Shown here piece after piece: positions 1-5,645 of a stretch of 14,073 nt of DNA. Numbering within the stretch: position 1 is the stretch's first letter; each line of letters starts with the position of its first letter. Origin of the DNA: JAKVAV01 sp047633195 (GTDB taxonomy: Bacteria > Bacteroidota > Bacteroidia > Flavobacteriales_D > Cryomorphaceae); assembly GCA_047633195.1 (NCBI GenBank), contig JBLIEU010000063.1:1-14073 (forward strand). Reading direction: 5' to 3'. The notes below the pieces were generated by a model. The model did no database searches and was not told the origin of the DNA. It worked only from the letters and a program-made list of their open reading frames with translations. Position numbers and translations under genes: made by a program.

Positions 1-441
1 CAGTACAACGCTTCAGAAGAAATTCGGATGAACCCGGGCGCTCTTATGGAAGCTGGTGTCAATATCAATTACCAATTTGATATTGCATCATGTGGTATCG
101 GTTCGATTGTACCGAATGAGGAAGCTGGATTTGGCAGTGGATCGGACAGTGAGCAATTGACAAGTTTGAATCGCGTTAGCAGCAATACTGATGTTATTCT
201 CTATCCGAACCCAACCAGCTCCAATTCCTTTATCCAATTGGAATCAGAAACGGAAGAGCAGGTTTTTATAACCATTTTTGATGGTTTGGGACGCGTGGTG
301 GTTCAATCGACCGAGTTTCTTGCCGAAGGTGTGAACGTGATAGAGCTTCAGTCAGAAAACTTAACTCAGGGGCTATACTTCGTCAATCTTCGGATTGCTG
401 AGGGTGAGAGTCAAACACTCAAACTCCAAAAAATCGATTAA
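1..441 (+). CDS. T9SS type A sorting-domain protein, C-terminal part (5' end outside window)
   Basis: The reading frame is open from the first base, so only the last 146 codons are present and the ATG at 28 is internal. The first 36 or so residues (ASEEIRMNPG, then a run ending in FDIASC) match the end of a 3-coathanger-stack module: a regular I-x-L-x-PG segment followed by a short strand ending in Cys. A linker follows, then a type A T9SS sorting domain: YPNPTSSNSFIQLE, a strand with IFDGLGRVVV, then LTQGLYFVNL and the basic tail KLQKID. Proteins with this tail cross the outer membrane by T9SS and lose the tail on export. The catalytic or binding part lies upstream, so the function is unknown. 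The same coathanger plus sorting-domain layout recurs in the broken protease ending at 7150. The call of a sorting domain is very secure. Confidence 0.9.
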   Translation, partial: QYNASEEIRMNPGALMEAGVNINYQFDIASCGIGSIVPNEEAGFGSGSDSEQLTSLNRVSSNTDVILYPNPTSSNSFIQLESETEEQVFITIFDGLGRVVVQSTEFLAEGVNVIELQSENLTQGLYFVNLRIAEGESQTLKLQKID

Positions 442-495
442 TCATTTGAGCTGAAAGGCTTTCGGAAATGGATTGTTTGAATTGCTATTTAATGG

Positions 496-526
496 AGAGG
501 CCACGGTGACGTGGCCTTTCTTTTTT
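496..526 (+). terminator. Rho-independent terminator after the T9SS gene
   Basis: The stem AGGCCACG/CGTGGCCT (498-505 with 510-517) closes a GTGA loop and can be extended by two weaker pairs. A TTTCTTTTTT tract follows. It lies 55 bases after the stop at 441 and separates that gene from the AraC regulator. Confidence 0.92.
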
Positions 527-544
527 AAGCTTCCATTGTCAACT

Positions 545-555
545 GTATGACATAC
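545..555. promoter_or_regulatory. Short palindrome upstream of the AraC-family gene
   Basis: GTATG-A-CATAC is a perfect inverted repeat about 30 bases before the start codon at 586. It could be an operator, but it is too short to be significant alone. No convincing TAnnTTTG promoter at a workable distance was found here; TAATTTCG at 574-581 is too close to the ATG. Confidence 0.25.
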
Positions 556-585
556 CAGCTTGAGCAGCTCGATTAATTTCGCCCT

Positions 586-1410
586 ATGAAATTCACGGGA
601 CCATCAGGAGAATTCTTTAGAGCCTCAGAACTAAGGGATGTCGATGCAGAACAGATCACGCAACGCATACCATCTAGTTTGACCTTGCTCTGGATCACTG
701 AGCCCGGAACCGAGTTGCGTATCGATGGGCGAGAGCTCAAGCCCGATTCGGGAACCATGATCTGCCTTACGGAGTTTCACGCCATTGAAGTGAAAGCATT
801 CGGAGGTGGAAAATTACTCCGTTTCAACCGTGATTTCTATTGCATTCTTTCACACGATGATGAGGTGAGTTGCCGCGGCTTGCTTTTCTTTGGTGCGTCG
901 CAACTCCCCGTTATTTCAATCGATGATACCTATCATAAAGTCTTTAGTGCTCTTTGGGATGTGATCGAAAACGAGATGTCGACAACTGATGATCTCCAAC
1001 TGGAAATGCTCCAAATGCTAGCCAAGCGTTTTCTGATTCTTGCTACGCGCGCTTACAAAGAACAAGTAGACTTTGGCAATTTAGATACCGACCAGGTTGA
1101 TCTGATTCGCTCTTTTAACTTTTTGGTAGAGCAGCACTTTCGCGAAAAACACAAAGTAGCCGATTATGCCGATCTGCTATTCAAGTCACCCAAGACCTTG
1201 AGCAATCTCTTTGCAAAGGTGGGCTCCAAGACACCGCTGGCTTATATCCACGGGCGTATCGCCATGGAAGGCCGACGCAAATTGCGCCACGGCGACGAGA
1301 GCGTAAAAGAAATCGCATTTGCCTTAGGCTTCGACGATTTGCAAACCTTTAGCCGCTTTTTCAAACGTATGGAGGGCGTTTCGCCCATTGTTTTTAGAGG
1401 AAAGGAATAA
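586..1410 (+). CDS. AraC-family transcriptional regulator
   Basis: The 274-residue protein has the usual AraC two-part layout. Residues about 30-110 form a cupin-like sensor region of beta strands (LTLLWITEPG, then a stretch around GTMICLTEFHAIEVK and LLRFNRDFYCI). Residues about 170-274 form the double helix-turn-helix domain: VADYADLLFKSPKTLSNLF is the first HTH, and VKEIAFALGFDDLQTFSRFF is the second, ending in the family signature F-x-R-x-F-K-x-x-x-G-x-S-P. Length is normal. The stop codon lies inside the first copy of the duplicated regulatory sequence at 1404-1478, so the regulator directly abuts the promoter of its probable target. Autoregulation is not evident from sequence. The inducer is unknown. 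Control of the genes at 1507 and 2338 is inferred from position and from the shared upstream DNA. Confidence 0.93.
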   Translation: MKFTGPSGEFFRASELRDVDAEQITQRIPSSLTLLWITEPGTELRIDGRELKPDSGTMICLTEFHAIEVKAFGGGKLLRFNRDFYCILSHDDEVSCRGLLFFGASQLPVISIDDTYHKVFSALWDVIENEMSTTDDLQLEMLQMLAKRFLILATRAYKEQVDFGNLDTDQVDLIRSFNFLVEQHFREKHKVADYADLLFKSPKTLSNLFAKVGSKTPLAYIHGRIAMEGRRKLRHGDESVKEIAFALGFDDLQTFSRFFKRMEGVSPIVFRGKE

Positions 1411-1478
1411 TTGCCAACCCATCGGGAATTCCTGCCGAGCGTTCCGCGCAGATCTTGCCGCACCTTTGACCTGTCAAC
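1404..1478 (+). promoter_or_regulatory. Duplicated AraC-type operator and promoter, copy 1
   Basis: Block 1 (1404-1438) runs from GGAATAATTGCCAACCC to TTCCTGCCGA. Block 2 (1456-1478) is TGCCGCACCTTTGACC followed by TGTCAAC. Both blocks recur upstream of the cupredoxin gene with the same 17-base unconserved spacer. CACCTTTG at 1461-1468 matches the Bacteroidota -7 element TAnnTTTG at seven of eight positions. No TTG-type -33 element lies at the usual distance, which fits activator dependence. TTGCC at 1411 and CTGCC at 1432 are direct repeats 21 bases apart, two helical turns, as expected for AraC half-sites. Transcription would start near 1474, giving a leader of about 30 bases. Confidence 0.8.
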
Positions 1479-1506
1479 GAACAAAAACAATTAAAAACAC
1501 ATAACC

Positions 1507-2055
1507 ATGAACGCATTTACAGTCCCTACTCGAGAACAAGTATCAGAATCCAATCAAGCTATTTTCGACAACCTTCAAAAAGGATTAGGCTTTGTGCCAA
1601 ATCTCTACGCTTACTACGCCAAAAGCGAAACAGCGCTGGGAGACTACCTCCAATTGCAAAACAGAAAAACGACGCTCCGAGCAAAGGAAAAGGAGATCGT
1701 AAACTTGGTGACTAGCGAAATAAACAGATGCCGTTACTGTCAATCTGCACACACGGCAATTAGTAAAAACCTCGGTTTTACTGATGAAGAGATTCTGGAT
1801 CTTAGATTGGCCAGAGCACCTTTCAATGAAAAGTTTGATGCCTTGGCGAAGTTTACCAAGTCGGTAGTAGAAAACCGTGGAAATGCCAAGGAAGAAGCAA
1901 AAGAAGCCTTCTTCGCAGCAGGGTACACCGAAGCAAATATGATTGATACGGTAATTGTGATAGCCGATAAAACGGTAAGTAACTATATCCACAATTTAGC
2001 GGGATTTGAAATTGACTTTCCGATTGCTCCTGAGTTGGAGCTAGCGACAGTCTGA
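1507..2055 (+). CDS. Carboxymuconolactone decarboxylase / AhpD-like family protein
   Basis: The 182-residue, all-helical cytoplasmic protein belongs to the CMD/AhpD-like superfamily, many members of which are thiol peroxidases or disulfide reductases. The redox signature is clear: EINRCRYCQSAH at residues 71-82, with Cys75 and Cys78 forming the CxxC pair and His82 the family histidine. The N-terminal PNLYAYYAKSETALGDYLQL and the later LGFTDEEILDLR segment fit the peroxidase-related subfamily, so carboxymuconolactone decarboxylation itself is unlikely. The ATG at 1507 follows an A-rich leader without a Shine-Dalgarno sequence, as is common in this phylum. It shares its promoter sequence with the cupredoxin gene at 2338 and probably answers to the AraC regulator upstream. 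Its natural substrate is unknown. Confidence 0.9.
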   Translation: MNAFTVPTREQVSESNQAIFDNLQKGLGFVPNLYAYYAKSETALGDYLQLQNRKTTLRAKEKEIVNLVTSEINRCRYCQSAHTAISKNLGFTDEEILDLRLARAPFNEKFDALAKFTKSVVENRGNAKEEAKEAFFAAGYTEANMIDTVIVIADKTVSNYIHNLAGFEIDFPIAPELELATV

Positions 2056-2122
2056 AGAAAAGCGGTTTCATCTTCACCGTTCTCAAACAGGATGATTGGT
2101 TAAAATTGGTTAGACAAATGCC

Positions 2123-2179
2123 CCCCTTCAGTTTCTCAACTAAAGCTTCGGCGACACGCGGAAACGAGAAGGGGTTTTT
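2123..2179 (+). terminator. Rho-independent terminator after the CMD-family gene
   Basis: CCCCTTC (2123-2129) pairs with GAAGGGG (2168-2174), and GTTTC (2131-2135) pairs with GAAAC (2161-2165) inside it. Five T residues follow. This means the CMD gene and the cupredoxin gene are separate transcripts, which explains why each has its own copy of the regulatory sequence. Confidence 0.8.
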
Positions 2180-2232
2180 ACGTTGGCAGACATAGGATAA
2201 CCTTGACTAGAATTGATCAGGAAATAGGATAG

Positions 2233-2307
2233 GGAATAATTGCCAACCCTTCGGGAATTCCTGCCGATCCATCAGCCGTCAACATGCCGCACCTTTGACC
2301 TGTCAAC
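2233..2307 (+). promoter_or_regulatory. Duplicated AraC-type operator and promoter, copy 2
   Basis: Block 1 is at 2233-2267 and differs from copy 1 by one base (T instead of A after GCCAACCC). Block 2 is at 2285-2307 and is identical to copy 1. The -7-like CACCTTTG is at 2290-2297, and the TTGCC/CTGCC half-sites (2240 and 2261) are again 21 bases apart. The 17-base spacer between blocks has diverged while its length has not, as expected where protein-to-polymerase geometry is under selection. After block 2 both copies continue with a similar CAAAAACA-rich leader of about 30 bases to the start codon. Confidence 0.8.
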
Positions 2308-2337
2308 AAGCAAAAACACATTCAAAAACAAAACATC

Positions 2338-2706
2338 ATGAAAAAGTACATCACAATTACCCTCGCATTTGCCGCCTTAATCTTCAGCTCGCAGGCATTT
2401 GCTCAAAAAGCTGAAACGGTAAAACTTACGCAAACAGAAGGCGCATTTGAGGAAACTGAATTAACGCTCGAAGCGGGAACTTATGTATTCGAAGTTGCCA
2501 ATGACGGTGTAGACCATGAGGTTGGCTTCGTTATTGTGCCCAAAGGTAAAACGGAAATGAGCGACCACATCAAAGAGGCTTACGTTCAAAAAACAATCAA
2601 GGATGGCGAGACTTCTACTTCCAAAGAAGTAACACTTGCAGCTGGTGAATACGAGTATTTCTGCCCGATGAATCCTACTCCTCACTACACGCTGGTAGTA
2701 AAGTGA
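2338..2706 (+). CDS. Secreted cupredoxin-domain protein
   Basis: The 122-residue protein has a signal peptide (MKK, hydrophobic core, cleavage likely after AFA at residue 22), leaving a mature domain of about 100 residues in the periplasm. Cupredoxin marks are a His in DGVDHEVGF (His60) and a C-terminal CPMNPTPHY loop with Cys109 and His116, preceded by the typical LAAGEYEYF strand. These can supply the two His and one Cys of a type 1 copper site. The Cys-His spacing is wider than in plastocyanin, and no Met follows the second His, so the axial ligand is absent or is Met111. The role is probably electron transfer or copper handling. It shares promoter DNA with the CMD-family gene, so both probably belong to one AraC-controlled response. 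Confidence 0.85.
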   Translation: MKKYITITLAFAALIFSSQAFAQKAETVKLTQTEGAFEETELTLEAGTYVFEVANDGVDHEVGFVIVPKGKTEMSDHIKEAYVQKTIKDGETSTSKEVTLAAGEYEYFCPMNPTPHYTLVVK

Positions 2707-2744
2707 TCATATATAGATTGGTTAAATATAGTTAGTGATGATTG

Positions 2745-2773
2745 GCCCTTCTGCAAATGCATGAGGGCTTTTT
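2745..2773 (+). terminator. Rho-independent terminator after the cupredoxin gene
   Basis: GCCCT (2745-2749) pairs with AGGGC (2764-2768) and is followed by five T residues. The TGCAAATGCA loop can pair further. It lies about 40 bases after the stop. Confidence 0.72.
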
Positions 2774-2802
2774 CATTGAATCTTCTAATTCCATTTTAGA
2801 GA

Positions 2803-2830
2803 TTGCTTCACATAGGTTATTGGTACCTTG
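2803..2830 (+). promoter_or_regulatory. Candidate Bacteroidota promoter for the LAS-peptidase gene
   Basis: TTG at 2803-2805 is followed after 18 bases by TACCTTG at 2824-2830, close to the TAnnTTTG -7 consensus. The start codon at 2864 would follow a leader of about 27 bases. Confidence 0.4.
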
Positions 2831-2863
2831 AAATGAATCTGTTCTTTTTTCGTTTCACGATGG

Positions 2864-3652
2864 ATGAAGTTGATATTTCACATGCTCGCAATGGCAATTC
2901 TGACGGTAACTACCCAAATAGGAGGAGTCATCTATTTGATAGTTATAGTCCTATTTCGAAAACATAAATGGTGGATGTCGGGACTTGTTTTCTTTGTGGT
3001 ATACGTCTTTGTATCAATTGGACTTGTTCCCATTCTTGCTCCTTAATTCGGTCGCGAAAAGGTCAATGCCGAGTTGCTTAATAGTGGCTATGTATTGGCC
3101 AACCGAAATTATGTGACACCCGATATGAACGAGGCCCTCAAGTCGATTGAGCAAAGATTCCAATCGCATTACCCCGAATTGAAACTAGTAGTTCTAGACG
3201 CTAATTTCCCTCTCTTCGACGGGTTTCCGCTGTTGCCTCACCTGAGTCATGACGATGGGAAGAAGGTTGATCTGGCATTTGTGTACGAAGATCCTAATGC
3301 CGTGTTGACCAACCAAAAAAAATCAAGATCGGGATATGGGGTATTTGCTTCACCCGACGATGGAGAGTTAGATCAAGCTGATCTTTGCGCTCGGAGAGGA
3401 TCTTGGCAATATGGTATGACGAAGTATTTCAGTTTTGGAACGTCCAATCCTGATTTGGTTTTTTCATTAAGAGCTAACAGAGAACTATTAGAAGCCATAG
3501 TAGCTGACGAAAGAATCGGGAAGGTTTTTGTGGAGCCACACCTGAAGGGACGGCTAGGAGTGGTAAGCGACAAAATTCGTTTTCGAGGATGCCATTCAGT
3601 GAGGCACGATGATCATTTTCACATACAACTGAAAATGAGGCTTTCTACTTAA
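2864..3652 (+). pseudogene. Membrane-anchored LAS-type metallopeptidase, interrupted by an in-frame TAA
   Basis: Two reading pieces lie in the same frame, separated only by TAA at 3044-3046. The first (2864-3046) encodes 59 residues with two hydrophobic helices around a HKWW turn. The second continues with FGREKVNAELLN and ends at 3652. From memory, related Bacteroidota proteins join the membrane part to the rest through an AP-x-FGRE segment, so one substitution in one gene is the simplest reading. The catalytic part shows the LAS zinc pattern: LPHLSHDDGKKVDLAF (His at 3248, Asp at 3269) and HDDHFHIQL (His at 3614 and 3620), as in VanX/MepA-like peptidoglycan peptidases. An alternative is two working products, the second starting at TTG 3074. 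The 3' end overlaps the opposing response-regulator fragment by 8 bases. Confidence 0.75.
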
Positions 3653-3959
3653 CCAACCCCTCTCTCAACGCAATAGCCACGGCTCCCGCAGAAGATTGGA
3701 CTTTGAGCTTTCCATATATCTTCGTGATGTGGCTGTTTACCGTAGGGTAGGAGATATGGCATTCCTCGGCTATCATTTTGTAGCTGTAGCCTTTTACCAG
3801 AAGTTGTAGAATCTCAGATTCGCGTTTCGAAAGGTTAAACGTGTCTTTGCTCTTCGAACTGCCTTGTTTTTGAAAGAGTTTCAGCACCTTGGCCGCCGCA
3901 ATGGGAGTCATCGGGGCACCACCTTTAAGCACCTCACGTATTCCCTCGATGAGTTTCAT
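3645..3959 (-). pseudogene. NarL/FixJ-type response regulator, C-terminal half only
   Basis: The 104 residues cover the linker (IREVLKGGAPMTP, typical of the last receiver helix and the start of the linker) and a complete LuxR-type helix-turn-helix: LSKRESEILQLLVKGYSYK, then a recognition region containing YPTVNSHITKIYGKL. NarL-type regulators are usually about 200-220 residues, with a phosphorylated receiver first. That receiver, of about 110 residues, is missing. Upstream of the ATG at 3957-3959 the sequence is the antisense of the fiber-like gene, so the truncation is at the join near 3960. The linker begins almost at the breakpoint. If expressed, it would be an unregulated DNA-binding domain. 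No partner histidine kinase is present in the window. Confidence 0.8.
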
Positions 3960-3966
3960 CGGGTTG
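3955..3966. other. Deletion or rearrangement join between two 5'-truncated genes
   Basis: Homology to a response regulator on the minus strand ends here, and homology to the 60-residue repeat of the fiber-like protein on the plus strand begins here. Both genes point away from the join and both lack their 5' parts. A single deletion spanning two divergent gene starts explains this. An assembly chimera would look the same. Confidence 0.6.
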
Positions 3967-4324
3967 GCTTGTATTTCAATGCGACTGACAGCCGATATGA
4001 ATTCTTGAACAGCACGGCTACTCCGATTTTTGCTTTAGCGCAGGCACAGGGCAGATGACTACCAATTTGCAATTTAGCCCTAGTGCTGACCTGCTGATAG
4101 GCAACAACCGTTATGCCTTTCGTGCGGCGAGTAATCCGAACTTTGGTCTTTTATTTAGTTTGACCAGTACTCAATATCAATTCTTAAATAGCACGGCGGA
4201 GCCTATTTTTGCAATTAATGCCGACACCGGTTGGTATGCTTCCGACATACGATTTAATGCAGGCAAGGGCGTGTTGGTGGATCCAAACACATACGCTTTG
4301 CGCTCGGAAGTAGCTCCTGACGTG
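3966..4324 (+). repeat. Two tandem 60-residue protein repeats
   Basis: Unit 1 (3966-4144) starts GLYFNATDSRYEFLNSTATP and unit 2 (4145-4324) starts GLLFSLTSTQYQFLNSTAEP. The two align over 60 residues without gaps once one base is restored in unit 1; unit 1 measures 179 bases and unit 2 measures 180. A shorter third unit begins at 4325 with GFYFGG and YEFRG. This register independently proves the frameshift. Confidence 0.85.
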
Positions 4325-4583
4325 GGTTTTTATTTCGGGAGGTCCCGATTACGAATTTCGTGGTTTGACAGGTGCTCCGATGATGAGAATCAATTCCACA
4401 TTTGGAAATACGGTTTTGGCGGGAAGCCTCACCTTGGGTGAGAACTCAATAGAGGAAGAAGGAACCATTCGCTACAATGCGGGAACGTTTGAAGGATACG
4501 ATGGTGCTGAATGGTCGAGCTTTTCGGGCGGAGGAAGTTCTTCACGGACCGAGGATGGTGCTGATCAATATTCGAACAATGCC

Positions 4584-5309
4584 GGAAATGTTGGCGTGGG
4601 TACAACCATGCCTCAGGAGAAGCTGCATGTGTCATCGGGTAGTATTCTTGCTTCTGGGTCAAGTACTTCCAAAGCAGGGATAGAGTTACAGCCTCAGTTA
4701 GGAAATTCAAACAGTGGCGGCCGTGTCTACTTCCGAGAAGATGATAATGACTTTTTTGGTTTTTCGGTAGGATTCAATGGTGGTAATTCCGATAGGTCGT
4801 TTTTGAATTGGAGACCCAATACATTCATTATTGCTGCTCACAGCAATGATTCTATCGGTGTACCTGCCATAACCATTACCCGCGGTCCCGTTGATATAGG
4901 AATCGGAACTTCATTCCCAACTTCGAAACTTGATGTTGAAGGGGATGTCCGAGTTCGGGATTTACCTGTGAACAATAGTTTGCAGAATCTAGTAGTCGCA
5001 GATGCTGATGGAAACCTCTTCTCTCGTGATGCAAGCACCCTGACGTCGGGCGGATCATCACTATGGAGTCAAAATGGAGCCGATGTATATTACAACACCG
5101 GCAATGTGGGGATAGGTACTACCAACCCCAACAATAGGCTTTCGGTGTTTGGGCCAGGTGATATTTTGAGTTTGGTAACTACAAGCACCGCCTCAGGAGC
5201 CAAGCCTTTCATCGTTCGTTCAGGCAATGGAAGTATAGAAGGAATGATTGTTCGATGCAACGGCCGCGTGGGTATGGGAACTACCAATCCCGCTGCCAAG
5301 CTGCATGTT
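4584..5309 (+). repeat. Four dispersed G-x-VGIGT-x-x-P-x-x-KLHV motifs in the fiber-like gene
   Basis: Copies read GNVGVGTTMPQEKLHV (4584-4631), VDIGIGTSFPTSKLDV (about 4889-4936), GNVGIGTTNPNNRLSV (about 5101-5148) and GRVGMGTTNPAAKLHV (about 5262-5309). This motif is widespread in Bacteroidota fiber-like proteins and supports the family assignment. Confidence 0.8.
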
Positions 5310-5645
5310 ATTGGAGATGCCTATATAGATGGAAAAGTATGGGGACGCGAGGTAGAAGTAACTTTAGCTTCCTTTCCCGATTACGTATTTAAGGCAGACT
5401 ACGACTTGATGAGCCTTACAGAAGTAGATGCCTTTATCCAAGAAAACGGTCACCTCCCCAATATGCCTACGGAGGCTGAAGTGGTTGAAAACGGGTTGAA
5501 CTTGGGAGAGATGAATGTGAAACTGGTTGAGAAGGTTGAGGAATTGACCCATCACTTGATCGAGAAAGAAAAGCAATACGAAGCATTGCAGTCGCGCTTG
5601 GAATTGTTGGAAAGCTTAATTATGAATTCTGAAAATTCAAAAAAA

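Noticed and set aside
1585..1992. Long minus-strand open frame opposite the CMD-family gene
   Set aside because: It mirrors a gene with clear family motifs and has no domain likeness.
3864..4058. Plus-strand open frame running from the response-regulator fragment into the fiber repeat
   Set aside because: Its first 30 residues are the antisense of the response regulator; only the part after about 3960 has coding likeness.
3966..4324. CRISPR or satellite array
   Set aside because: The repetition is at protein level with only two and a half units, and the DNA copies have diverged.
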